Assembly (NCBI GenBank): GCA_963580455.1
Contig: OY756958.1
Span: forward strand, 2,616,501 to 2,680,500
Origin: Euonymus europaeus
Lineage: Eukaryota; Streptophyta; Magnoliopsida; Celastrales; Celastraceae
Direction of reading: 5' to 3'
Length of the DNA stretch: 64,000 nucleotides
Below are positions 13,501 through 24,500 of this stretch, piece by piece (within the stretch, counting starts at the first letter, position 1; every line of letters begins with the position of its first letter). The notes under the pieces are model-generated. The model worked only from the letters and a program-made list of their open reading frames with translations, searched no databases and was not told the origin of the DNA. Both the position numbers and the translations under genes were made by a program.

Positions 13501-16500
13501 GACCCACATATACTCGATCCTTATAATACAACAAACCATTAAGAAGTTTGTATTTTCCAACCTGTGTGACTGTGTCAGTAAATTGAGCTAACAAAGATTG
13601 AATCACTGGATCAGTGACATATGATTTCTTAACATCCTCAAAAAAATCCAGAGTAGGAACAGTGATAGCCATGAAAGCAAGGTTCAGTTCCCCTTCATTC
13701 CTCCTTGACAAAGCATCAGCAACCACGTTAGTAGATCCCTTCCTGTACTCCACATTAAAGTCATATCCCAACAATTTCACCATCCATTTTTGTTGAAAAA
13801 CTGTCCCAATTTGCTGTTCCAACAAATATTTCAAACTGAAATGATCAGTTTTAACCACAAAATGATGACCTAATAAGTATGGCCTCCATTTTTGAACAGC
13901 AGAGACCAAAGCCAAGAACTCCTTCTCATAAGTTGAGTATGAGAGTGATTTTCCCTTTAAACAAGCACTAAAATATGCCAATGGATGACCCTTTTGTAGA
14001 AGCACAGCCCCAATTCCTGTCCCAGAAGCATCACACTCAATAATGAAAGGTAAAGAGAAGTCTGGTAATGCTAACACAGGTGGAGCTGATACCAATTTTT
14101 TGAGCTCTTCAAAAGATGCAGTGGCTTGTGCAGTCCATACAAAACTGTTTTTGTGCAACAGTGAATTAAGAGGAGCTGCAAACTTAGCATAATGTTGAAT
14201 AAATTTCCTATAATAACCACACAGGCCCAAGAACCCCCTCAAAGCTTTCACTGTGGTAGGAATTGGCCAAGCTAACATGGCCTTAATTTTGTCAGGATCT
14301 GCCCTCACCCCTTGAGCAGTAACCACATGGCCCAAATATCCAACCTCCATAACAGCAAAACTGCATTTAGACAATTTAGCATACAAAGTATGACTCTGTA
14401 AGACCTGTAATGCAAGTGTCAAATGCTGGACATGGGATGCTATATCCTTACTATAGATGAGGATATCGTCAAAGAAAACCAATATAAACTTCCTCAAATA
14501 CTTCCTGAAAATCTCATTCATCAAAGCTTGGAATGTAGAGGGTGCGTTAGTAAGTCCAAATGGCATTACAAGGAATTCGTAATGTCCATCATGTGTTCTG
14601 AAAGTTGTCTTATAAACATCCTCCTCTACCATTCTGATTTGATGGTAACCTGAACGTAAATCCAACTTTGAAAAAACAGTAGATCCATGTAGTTCGTCCA
14701 ACAATTCCTCTATCACAGGAATTGGAAACTTGTCTTTAATGGTTACCTTATTTAATGCACGAAAATCAATACACATTCGCCATATATTGTCAGCCTTCTT
14801 AACTAATAACACAGGACTGGAATAAGGACTGAAACTAGGCCTGATCACACCAGTAGATAACAATTCCGCAACAATCTTTTCTATTTCATTTTTTTGATAA
14901 TGAGGGTACCTATAAGGTTTCAAATTAATGGGATTAGTACCTTCCTTAAGAATGATATGATGATCATGTGACCTAAATGGAGGTAGTCCATTTGGTTCCT
15001 GAAAAACAGCAGCAAACTTATCTAGAACTGCTTGAATATCTGCAGCATAACAGCCTTCACCTGCCTTAGGAATAGTTAGCAGTTTGGAGTCCTGTATCTC
15101 TCCTTGTAAGTAAGCATCATGTTCCCCATAAGGAAGTACTTCCTCATCTGTTGAAATAGAAAAGAAAACCTGTGGAAGCTGAGAATAGCCTTTCAACACA
15201 CACATCTTCCCTTTCCACATGAACTTCATTATCAATGCTGCAAAATTCCAGTTAATATCTCCCAAAGTCTTCAACCATTCAATTCCCAACACCATATCAT
15301 ATTCTCCTAATTCCAAACTAAAGCAATGAATACCAAATTCATGCCCCTGGCATTTTAATTTGATGAGATCCAATTTTCCCATACACTGCATCACCTCTCC
15401 ATTGGCTATCTTCACTGGCATAATGGCAGTTCGTATAACAGGTAACTGTAACCTATCCACCATTGACTGACTGATGAAATTGTGAGTGCTCCCTGTGTCC
15501 ACTAAAATATTAATAGCAACACCTTCCAACTTACCACCCACTCTCATAGTTTTGGGACCATGCACTCCAGAGATCGCATTCAATGAAATAGTAGGTTGCA
15601 CCTCTAATTGTTCCCTTTTACAATCTGCCACTAGTACCTCACTGTCATTATCCTGAGACATATGACTTTCCAGCCCTTCATATACTCCAAAAACTCCTTC
15701 CCCACCTCCATAAATTTCATCCATCTCTATCTGGAACAGCTTTGGAGATGCACATTTATGACCTGGTCCCCACTTCTCATCACAAGAAAAACACAAATTT
15801 TTCTCCCTTTTTTCCTTTAGTTGTTGTGGTGTGAGCCTTTGGACTGGCAAGACTTTAGTCCCATTTTTCTGTGATCCAAATGATCCTATACTTGAAGGAG
15901 ATAAACCAGTCCCAAAATTAGTTGAGTTTCCAGATTTGGCAAAACTGGCATTCTTGACATCGTACCCCCCAACTTTTAGGGCTTTCCTCATAACTAAAAG
16001 AGTTTCTTCTTGCATTCTTGCAAAAGTATAGACTTCCAACAAAGACATAGGTTTCATCATTTGTACTTGCAACCTAATCTCCTCTTTTAATCCTCCCAAA
16101 TAACATTTCATTTTATTAGATTCAGTAAGATCATGAATCTTGACTACAACCGACTCAAATTTTTCTTGATATTCAGCAACAGAATTCTCCTGTCTCAATC
16201 TCATCAGATCCACCAAAGGATCAATTATATTCACAACTTCAAATCTAGTTTTCATGGCAGCAACCAAATCCTCAAAAGAATTTATCAAACCAGATTTTTG
16301 GATCTCATTAAACCATATCAATACTCTTTCCTCCATGAAATAAGATGCTATCATCACTCTATTATGCACTGGCACATTATGATAAGTAAAATATTGATTT
16401 GCGCGATAAAGCCAGGAATTAAGGTTCTCTCCGGTGAAACGAGGAAAATCCAGTCTTAATCCTTTAGGAAGACCATCGAAATCTGACCTATTATCCTCAA

Positions 16501-18179
16501 CTCTGCCAGAATGAGATGTTGAAGCTCCTCCTGCCTGTTGTGTCTTCAACGATTCATTTCTTGATTCTAATTGATTGATCTTCGCAATTAATTCTGTCAT
16601 CATGGATTGTAAATCTTCTCGCCTCACCATATTACCCTCAATCCTCGCATTGAACTCATCTTGTTTGGATTGATACGCCGCCAACTGATGTTCCAGTTGT
16701 GAATTAGTGACTGGCATGGTCATGAATTTGCTGGATCACAATTGGAGGATGAGCCTCTGATACCAAAATGTAAAGAGCCACAATAAGTTTTCCAAGAATT
16801 CACCTAGCTTAAGCACCACGATCAATTAAGAACGAACAAGAGATCACAATAATCTCAATCAATAAAATGTAGAACACAACCACAAGTTTTATTGATCTGA
16901 ATCAAGACTTACAGTGACAGAAATCAAGAATTCAAGAGAAGAATTCTTGGCAGCACTCTCCTCACAAAACTCCAAAGAAAATACAGAAATGACTGATATG
17001 ATTCAACATGACATCACTACGTAAAAGCTCCCTTTATTTATAGTAAAAACACTACTAATCTCAGCCCTCCATTTAGCACCGACTTATAGAATGAATAATC
17101 TCCCTTGGATCAACTGCAACTTGTTCAACAAACTTTTGACGCTAGCTTCTTAATTTGTTATAACTGTCGCCACCTAAGCAGTCTCGTAACAAGGAGAAAC
17201 AAAAGTTTAAGATAAAAGAATAGAACATTAAAGAGTCAGAGAGAGACAAATATATTATTCTTCATGGTATTTTGCCATCGTCGAGCATAGGATTCAGAAC
17301 ATACAATTCAATAGAAAGTTTCTACGACTGCAATTCTGATGGATTCCAAAATGAATGATTCTCTTCCTATCTCCTAAAGATAGAGAGACAACTTAAGTTA
17401 CTGAACCATTACATGATTATCTCTCATACTATTGAGCCCTCGACATCAAACTTATTTATTTGTCATGCACGCGTCCCAGCAAACAGATCCTTTAAATGCA
17501 CTCTACAAATATTTATAATTGCAATTCCCTCTGGCACAACTGCTTATGATTTATTTGATTTTAAGAAAATTATTTCCTTGCACAGAAGCTGTGTATAAAA
17601 TCCGTGTACCTAGCACGCCATTGAAGTTTTCTTTCGGCAATAACATCAGCAGGCACAGATCCCGACTGCGCCCTGAATGATCGCCGCCACGGCAATGGTC
17701 TTGTTCGCCCGCCAACTCTATTCAATCTATCCCTCGAACTCCGAATTATCCTATGTAAATTCAAACCCTGGAAATTAACGAAACAAAAAAAAGGAACATG
17801 AAACTAAAACCGAACCGAAACAACCAGAAGCTCACCTAAACCGATCTACGGGACTGAAATTATCCTCGGTCGCAATAGAACCTTTGCCATCCCGGAGCGC
17901 TGGTAATTGCTTCTTGAGGAACTTCTGGCTCAAGAAACTGATGTTGTAGAACCAAGAATCGAATTCAGCTTTGCAGAGAGGGCACGTCCTCTTCAAATTG
18001 CTCCATCTAAGAATACACTCCAAACAGTAGGCGTGCTTACAAATTGTAAGAACTGCAGCACTGCGATCGTAGAGGGCTTTCAAGCAAATTGAACACGACT
18101 GCCCCTCGATTGCGGCCTTAATTACTCTCAACACGAACTTCTCTCCGTTGTTGTTGCGCGGCGTTTCTCGTCGCCTCAT
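10546..18179 (-). CDS. Topors-like RING-type E3 ubiquitin ligase, intron 2 carrying a retrotransposon
   Basis: Five exons on the minus strand: 18179-17836, 17750-17610, 11324-11267, 10987-10743, 10615-10546, totalling 858 nt (285 aa). A C3HC4 RING lies at C29-C69 (CSICLKALYDR, CKHAYCLEC, CPLC), as expected for an E3 that recruits an E2. Downstream blocks typical of plant proteins annotated as Topors-like follow: RPLPWRRSF, DVIAERKLQWRAS, AVPLSPRSC, RIDPWIRRELQAIL, RDPDPSVIVHVA, FWHELRCF and the terminal METYDAVVEYRKLD. Intron 2 is 6285 bp because a Ty3/gypsy element sits in it in sense orientation. The exon 2 acceptor at 17751 was chosen to keep frame; a stronger-looking acceptor 19 bases upstream would give a stop. 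The gene starts 321 bp from APC7 on the opposite strand. The Topors name rests on family resemblance; the substrate is unknown. Confidence 0.87.
11776..12198 (-). repeat. 3' LTR of the Ty3/gypsy element
   Basis: The 423-bp repeat is identical to 16769-17191 except at position 11985. It is bounded by TG and CA. Confidence 0.97.
12199..12215 (-). other. Polypurine tract of the Ty3/gypsy element
   Basis: On the minus strand the purine-rich run GAGGAAGGATGGAAT lies directly before the 3' LTR, where plus-strand priming is expected. It overlaps the gag-pol stop codon. Confidence 0.7.
12212..16723 (-). CDS. Ty3/gypsy gag-pol polyprotein, intact
   Basis: A single 1503-aa frame runs without a stop. 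Order along the protein: coiled N-terminus and gag domain (to about residue 270); a zinc-knuckle-like CFSCDEKWGPGHKC near 314; aspartic protease with VDTGSTHNFI near 410; reverse transcriptase with FFDDILIYSK near 751 (FFDD in place of the usual YXDD); RNase H with ECDASGTGIGA near 896; integrase with an HHCC zinc-binding region near 1095-1130 and a DDE core (SLDFIEGLP, SDRDPIF, HPQSDGQTEI); and a chromodomain-like tail near 1448-1503. PR-RT-RH-IN order defines Ty3/gypsy, and the tail suggests a chromovirus, possibly Reina-like, though clade assignment needs a tree. The first ATG lies 31 bases inside the primer binding site. Confidence 0.96.
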   Translation of the reverse strand: MTMPVTNSQLEHQLAAYQSKQDEFNARIEGNMVRREDLQSMMTELIAKINQLESRNESLKTQQAGGASTSHSGRVEDNRSDFDGLPKGLRLDFPRFTGENLNSWLYRANQYFTYHNVPVHNRVMIASYFMEERVLIWFNEIQKSGLINSFEDLVAAMKTRFEVVNIIDPLVDLMRLRQENSVAEYQEKFESVVVKIHDLTESNKMKCYLGGLKEEIRLQVQMMKPMSLLEVYTFARMQEETLLVMRKALKVGGYDVKNASFAKSGNSTNFGTGLSPSSIGSFGSQKNGTKVLPVQRLTPQQLKEKREKNLCFSCDEKWGPGHKCASPKLFQIEMDEIYGGGEGVFGVYEGLESHMSQDNDSEVLVADCKREQLEVQPTISLNAISGVHGPKTMRVGGKLEGVAINILVDTGSTHNFISQSMVDRLQLPVIRTAIMPVKIANGEVMQCMGKLDLIKLKCQGHEFGIHCFSLELGEYDMVLGIEWLKTLGDINWNFAALIMKFMWKGKMCVLKGYSQLPQVFFSISTDEEVLPYGEHDAYLQGEIQDSKLLTIPKAGEGCYAADIQAVLDKFAAVFQEPNGLPPFRSHDHHIILKEGTNPINLKPYRYPHYQKNEIEKIVAELLSTGVIRPSFSPYSSPVLLVKKADNIWRMCIDFRALNKVTIKDKFPIPVIEELLDELHGSTVFSKLDLRSGYHQIRMVEEDVYKTTFRTHDGHYEFLVMPFGLTNAPSTFQALMNEIFRKYLRKFILVFFDDILIYSKDIASHVQHLTLALQVLQSHTLYAKLSKCSFAVMEVGYLGHVVTAQGVRADPDKIKAMLAWPIPTTVKALRGFLGLCGYYRKFIQHYAKFAAPLNSLLHKNSFVWTAQATASFEELKKLVSAPPVLALPDFSLPFIIECDASGTGIGAVLLQKGHPLAYFSACLKGKSLSYSTYEKEFLALVSAVQKWRPYLLGHHFVVKTDHFSLKYLLEQQIGTVFQQKWMVKLLGYDFNVEYRKGSTNVVADALSRRNEGELNLAFMAITVPTLDFFEDVKKSYVTDPVIQSLLAQFTDTVTQVGKYKLLNGLLYYKDRVYVGQDSELIKGLLQYLHSSPVAGHSGFSRTYQRVKRDFYWKGMKNHVKLFVRHCDICQQIKFQNTRPAGLLQPLPIPKVIWTEISLDFIEGLPNSGGKTVILVVVDRLSKYSHFLALAHPYTATSVAHIFLDNIFKLHGMPQKMVSDRDPIFTSTFWKCLWELQGTRLNLTTAYHPQSDGQTEIVNKLVEQYLRSYVGTQPKHWTKWLALAEYCYNTTCHTSTGLCPFEVVYGIPPPSLCDYIPGTTRIESVDCYLKNRAAIMDILQHNLSKSQQTMKKFADGKRKDLQLQIGDLVYLKLQPYRQITVAQRRNLKLSPRFFGPYPVVERVGKVAYKLQLPSHTRIHDVFHISQLKKHLGPHVPIMPTLPPINDNGEILPLPSVILDRRLVRKGQSPAAELLVQWEGQDAVDATWMSYTSLVEKYPDLVGKVF
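16755..16765 (-). other. Primer binding site (initiator-Met tRNA)
   Basis: The minus-strand sequence TGGTATCAGAG is complementary to the 3' end of plant initiator-Met tRNA and lies three bases inside the 5' LTR. Confidence 0.85.
16769..17191 (-). repeat. 5' LTR of the Ty3/gypsy element
   Basis: The 423-bp repeat begins TGTAAAGAGCC and ends CTCGTAACA in plus-strand reading. It differs from 11776-12198 at one position (16978). Confidence 0.97.
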
Positions 18180-18500
18180 TAGTATTGATCAGAGGGTGAG
18201 AGAGCGTGAGACAGAGAAAACTACTCTACGCCTTATCGATAGATACCTTCGGCGTGGGCAAGGCGGTTAGGGCAGTAAACGATGTCGTAACAGGTGTTTT
18301 CGGTCCATTTTTTTGAAAAAAAAATAAAAAATGGTAAAACGACGTCGTAAAGGAGGTTATTGAGAGTATAATTTTGAAAATACGATTCACGACAGCTTTG
18401 CTTCACGTCCAAACACACACCAGTGGGGGTTTCAGTTCACTGGTTCAGGTCAGGGAGAGTATTTGCTTCAATTTCTACTCTCTTTGCACGGGATTTGGAG
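18180..18500. promoter_or_regulatory. Shared divergent promoter of the RING E3 gene and APC7
   Basis: Only 321 bp separate the start codons of two oppositely transcribed genes, so both leaders and core promoters must fit here. Two related motifs are visible: AAACGATGTCGTAA near 18278 and the palindromic AAACGACGTCGTAA near 18337. Their centres resemble ACGT-core sites for bZIP factors. No convincing TATA box was found for either gene, which would suit constitutively used genes. Confidence 0.6.
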
Positions 18501-21500
18501 ATGGAGATCTCGAAGGACCATATCGCAACTCTGCTCGACAACGGCCTCTACGGCTCAGCTCAAATGCTTGTAATTCTTCGTTTTCAAAACCGTCTTCATC
18601 CTCAAATTAAACTATCAACAGTTGTTCCACTAATTGATTTCGAACTATGATTAGGGTTGCTTTCTCGTTTCGTCTTCATCTGTTAGTGCCGAGAATAGTC
18701 CACACATCAAGGCTGAAAATCTGGTTCGAATTCTCATCTCTGCCCTTCATCTTTAATTTCTTTTGAATTTATATTTTGGCAGTGTTAAATAAGTTTGATC
18801 CACCTAGGTTTCAAGGTTTTTCTTACTTTTCAGTTTTCTTATGTGAATTTTTTTTATACTTGTATGGCGTTGCAGATTCTGCTTGGTGATGCGTTGCACC
18901 GTGAGAGAGAGTATCGAAGAGCAATTGTGAGGGAATTTATCTTTGTGATTTCTTAGTAATTGTGTTGTAAATGTTCATTTAGTTGCATTCTAACTGGATC
19001 TGGAAAGCAAATGAATGTGGTGTAGTATTGTAAGAGATTTATGCAGCAATTGCATCTGCTGTGTAACTTATGAGGTCATATCATGCATCCATGTTTTCTT
19101 TAGTTTTGCCTTCAACTTGTAAGTGGTTGCAGGAATAATTGTGTCGTATTAATTTTCTGGATTCTGTGACTTTAGCTTCTCTCTACTGAAGACTTCCTAA
19201 CTACTAAATACAATGAAATATTAATCGATGCTTGGTTGAAATGTGATGTATAGTTGACTTAACATGGGTTCTTTTTTGGTGCTTTTGTTGGGCCTGAGGA
19301 GATGAGATGTCCTAACCTTTAGATGATAATTGTTTAAGATGCTACTGATTATGCTGCCATATACACTGGAACTTTATGCTCTTTAATTTCGTTCTAATCA
19401 ACAGGATTGTAGTCACGAAGGAGTTTGCTTTGCATAGTTTATGTTTTTTTATTTATTGATAGTCGTACAATTTCGAGAGTTTTAGATTTGAATGATGACA
19501 GTAGCTCTTTTTTTAACCCTAATTTACATAGTTTGAGGTCTTAGCTTGATGCATTGCCTTCTTTTTTCTGACAGCATACATTCAAGCAAGCTTTACAATA
19601 TTATAAAATTATTCCCAAACAAAACTCAACAAGTACTAGAAGTTCATTGCCCACATCAAATAGGTCATCTTCTCCGAATTTTTTTAACATTTCAGCAATA
19701 AACGAGATTGAGGTATAACAGTTTTTTTAGTTATGCAATATTTATCCTTTATGATATCTATTGTAATTTCTAAATTGTTTTTCCATTCGATCTCCTAACA
19801 GGTGAAGTTCAAAATTGCATCCTGTCACTCTGCATTGAATGAGACTAAAGCGGCCCTTGTTGAGGTTTTATTTCATTTTTCTTCACTGAATATACGTTTT
19901 TTTCGTTTGATATCTTGTTAGCTCTTAGTTCAGTCGGCTGGGGCCATCAGATTGCATAAGATGCACGCTTCATAAGATCTACTCTATGTTGTCTATTCGT
20001 CGGAAAAGAAAATCAAGGATAAAAGAGGCTCTGGGATTACTTTTCTTATCTCGGAAATAAATTATATCTGGTGTTTGTTCCTAACATTGCTCCTTTAAAA
20101 TGATATGGCTATATCAAAAATTTAGGCTTCAAAATTTATTGGTTTAATCTAATTCAAGTTTATGGGCACTAGCATTGCCCCTTATCCCCTCGCCCCTCAT
20201 CCCAAAGCCCCTCCCCCACCAACTTCGCTCCAAACCCTTTTTCACCATTTATCTTGTTCCAGATGGAGGGAATTCCTAGCAAAGCAAGGAACTTACAGAT
20301 GAGCCTGTTAATGGCAAAACTGTATCGAAGTTCTAGGCATAATCGTGGGGCTGTTGCTTGTTACAGAGAGTGTCTAAGGTTTGTTAACTTTTGTTGATTT
20401 CTTCTGTTTATCTTATAGTTGTATGTATTTGTCTGTCAAATTGCCTATTATGTTTGGTTTCCATTTGTTCCAATGGTTTAATAGTGTGGAAATGTAAAAG
20501 TTTTTATTCACTGCCATATTACTTAGTAAGATTTGAACATAGGACTATCCCTGGCCCAGCCTTTACGTTACCCCTTGAGTGATTGACAAGTTTATGGTTT
20601 ATTTTATTTTATTTATATACTCTTCATGTACCCAGGGCAGCATCCCTAGTAATAATTTTTCACATGAAGAAGGTAGTGCTTATCTATAAGATTCTGTCTT
20701 CTGAATTGCTTAATTGTTGCTCTAGCTGTTAATGTATCTGCAATAATATTTGCATGCCTTCACTCTTCTATGGTTGAACATGCTATTATCATTTATATTA
20801 GTGTACAATTCCTGTATTTTCATTTTTTCGTGCTTTCATTCTTGTTCACTTGTTTTCAGATCTGTCAAGTCCTTTTATGCATGCTATTTAGTATTGTATA
20901 CCTTATTTTTCTATGATGACTATCTAATGGCCATGCTGTGTTTTCTGTATGCTTATTTGGCAGGCATTGCCCTTATGTCATCGAAGCTATCACAGCTTTA
21001 GCTGAGCTTGGGGCTACTCCTAAGGATATCATATCGTTGTTTTCTCAGGTTTATTTTTGGAATTTCTAAGATACATTTCCATTTATTAGTCTGGTGAAAC
21101 ATGTTTTACTTATATGTGTAACATCTAAAGAGTAAATTTATCCAACAGAATCTTCATTCTTTTAATTTTTATTTCCTATGCAATGTTGATGAAATGGTGT
21201 TGAATTTTCACTCTGGAAATCTGGAGGAGAAAAAACTTGAATGGTTAAATTGGTCACCAGTCCTGCCTTCCTATGCTTTGAATGAAAATTATTTCAATAC
21301 TAATTGAATATGTTATCTTCAAACTTTACTAATATGGTTTGTTGGCAGTTTGATGTGTCTGTAGTTTCGTTTTCTGTGGAACCTAGCTTAAAATAATATG
21401 CAGTGGTAGCTCCCATGAGTAGGGTTGCTTCTTTTTTTACTTTCTTATTAACTTATTAATGTTGGCTGATTTCCAATGGTTGTGGGAAACACGTTCTGCC

Positions 21501-24500
21501 AGCATGCAAGTCGATTGCTTCTAGTCTAACAATAGATGCACAGACAGAGGACCTCTTATCTATCTTTTTCTGTGGACTTCTTCGAAAAAAGATGTTTAGT
21601 CTTAGTTTAATAATTTAGATATAATCTGTTTTACATTATATCTCTATATATCTTTTGATATCTCTTGTGCTCTATGATCCCAGAATCCAAATAGAAGTGG
21701 GAGAGCTCCATTTGATCATGTTGATGGAAATCGTTGGCTGCATGTGAGTACAAAACAAACCAAACAAGGTTTTTCGTCAATGTGAATGATATTGTTTTTG
21801 GTCCTCTGTTCAATCACTGTCGGTGTTACTTACCAGCAGGGGCAGACCCATGCGTTGTACTTTAGTGGGGTCGAACTGATTTTTTTTTCCCTTCAAAATA
21901 GTACATAGAACTTAGTATATAACCCAAAAGTTATTGCTTTTGGCCTCACTGAATTGCAGAATTTCAAACCGATCCTTTCTATAATTAAATTGCCCTCACT
22001 AAATTAATTGGTTCTGCCCCTGCTTACCAGCATGCTTGTAAAATGTATAAATCTGGGTTTGTTTTTAGGCATTCATCACTAGAGCCAATTAATTTAGATT
22101 AGTAGCCAAGTTAATTTAGATGGAGACATTATTGAGCCACCGGAGGCAAATTTTTATTTATTTGGTTTGCTGATTGACCATCAACTGATACTGAATTTTC
22201 ATTGAATAAATACATAAAAATGAAAATACTGGTGAATAAAATCAACAAAATATCATCATTTGAGTTGGGAGATATTTTCCTTCAAATTTTCTACTCAATC
22301 TTGAGGAAACTCTAGGATGATCGAGTTATTTTGGCATGTGCTTACTTCTTAGATAAAATTTTGATGAGAGAAGTTAGAAACAGAAATGTATTGGATCTAT
22401 TTTGTACTCTTCACTACCTAGTTTGTAGTTTCAACAGATAATGTTGTTATTTCTGTGCAGTGCTATGTTGAGGCCCAATGTTGTATTGCTTCAAACGATT
22501 ACAGAGGTAAAGTAATATTGATCTCAGCTGCATAGTTTTGTTTTTTGTTATCTGTACTAGAAAGAGAAAGAAAGTATACTTTATTGGTGGTCTTCCTCCG
22601 CCCTTTCATTTCTGTCTCCTTCTTCCCCATAACCCCTCACTTATTGTTCCCATGCTCAAACCAAGCAGGCGCATAAGGGCTGATTGTATAGCTGTTGTTG
22701 ACTTTTTACCTGCAAATTTTCACACCACACAATGGTTGGATGCTTCAAAGTTCTCTATGGGACTTCAAAACAAATAGTAATAGAATTCACAAATACTTGA
22801 AAGAAAAAAGTTGTTATTATACTTCAAGGTTCTCTATTTGGGCATGTTAGTATCTGATAAACAAAACTAACTTTTGATGGTGACTATACCATCATTTCGG
22901 TTTCATGCTTTGAATGTAATTTCAATGGATGATTTGAATTGATAAGATTATAAACAGATGAATTTATTGATGGCTAATAATATCTATCATGTTTATAAAA
23001 GGTAATATGATTGCTCTATGAAGCTTTTCTCTCACTCCCACTTGTTCTCCTTTTATTGTGTTCTCCCCTCTGTGTGCTCTCAGGTGTTTTGGAACTCCTT
23101 CAACGTTTTCCTAATAACATGCATATATTATATGAAGCTTTTCTCTCATTCCCACTTTTTCTCCTTTTATTGTGTTCTCCCCTCTGTGTGCTCTCAGGTG
23201 GTTTGGAACTCCTTGGAGAACTTCTTCAACGTTTTCCTAATAACATGCATATATTACTTGAAATTGCGAAGGTTAGAATTTAGAAATGGCCATGCCAGAT
23301 TTGTGTTGTTTGACGCACATTTTCATTTTCGTTCCCTGATTTGTTGTCATTAGTTGCTTGCTTGTATATGTAAATACATCACAGGCTTACAAAATTTTAA
23401 TATGCTTCTCTAATTAATTGTGAAGGTGGGATTTGGTTTTGTTAGTTGTCATATTCTTTCAGACAAACTAGCAACTTTTAGGTTTGAAATGTAAGCCATT
23501 CTAAGTTCTTTTAGGTGGAAACTTGAAATGATTGAATGTTTCTTGGTTTATAGTTCTATTCTTTTCCCCTTGTAATTTGGTTATTATCGATCTTATTTGT
23601 GGATCGTATTCTTTATGTTTATTTTCGAAATGTCTCATAAACTGACATATGATCATATCTGTCGTGAATTTCAACAAACCGGTAAAGGGACTTTTCCTAA
23701 TGCTAAACTCAAGTTTCTGCCATACAGCTTGGCATAAAAGATCAGTTAGCCATTGTTGCAAGAATTAAGTTAGGAAAAGGTTTGATGGGCATATACACTC
23801 AGGAAACAATTGTTTATTTTAATTTTTAACTTAAGCTTATATTAGAGACTAACCGATGCTGTTCAAAGTGTGATGGGGGACTATATATCTCTTTTTGTGT
23901 TTGTGTGTGTGTGAGAGAGAGAGCAAATCTTGATGAAGTCACAATAGTTTAACTTGAACTTAGGATGGAAAAGCAAAGACTGCTAGAAAAATACCTGTTA
24001 ATGCAGATTGCAGCATCAGCATTACCATGAGAAGATGTCTCTATATTTTTCTGCAGTGCACTAAGATCGTTCTACATTTGAATGACTGATCTTCCATTTT
24101 GCAATTATTGGCTTGTTTCTAGGAGATGAGATCTGTTTGGCTTATCTCCTGTTTGATTGGCCCACTTTGTTTAGGTTGAAGCTATTACGGGAAAGACTGA
24201 TGAGGCCATAATGAATTTTGAAAAGGTTATTTGATATGCTACTTTTGCTTTAATTTTTAGCTTATACATAATATGGACATGCAGAAACTAAAATATTCAA
24301 AACCTAACGGTTGTACAGGTTCGATCAATCGATCCATATGTTGTAACTTATATGGATGAATATGCAATGCTCCTAAAGATTAAGTCTGATTATCCAAAGC
24401 TAAGCAAGTTAGTGCACGATCTGTTGAGTATTGATCCTACAAGGCCAGAAGTTTTTGTTGCTTTGTCTGTTCTCTGGGAAAGGAAAGATGAGAGAGGAGC

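Larger units (their letters stand above)
11771..17196 (-). mobile_element. Full-length Ty3/gypsy LTR retrotransposon in the RING gene intron
   Basis: The element spans 11776-17191 and is flanked by the 5-bp target duplication AGGAG (11771-11775 and 17192-17196). Two 423-bp LTRs begin TG and end CA and differ at a single base (C at 11985, A at 16978). In element orientation (minus) the primer binding site TGGTATCAGAG lies at 16765-16755, three bases inside the 5' LTR, and matches the plant initiator-Met tRNA 3' end. A purine-rich tract abuts the 3' LTR. The coding frame is uninterrupted. These features indicate a recent insertion that is probably still structurally complete. The orientation is the same as that of the host gene. 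Confidence 0.97.

Noticed and set aside
23011..23283. 90-aa hydrophobic repeat protein
   Set aside because: It is intron plus duplicated exon sequence of APC7, not an independent gene; the only coding part is exon 10.
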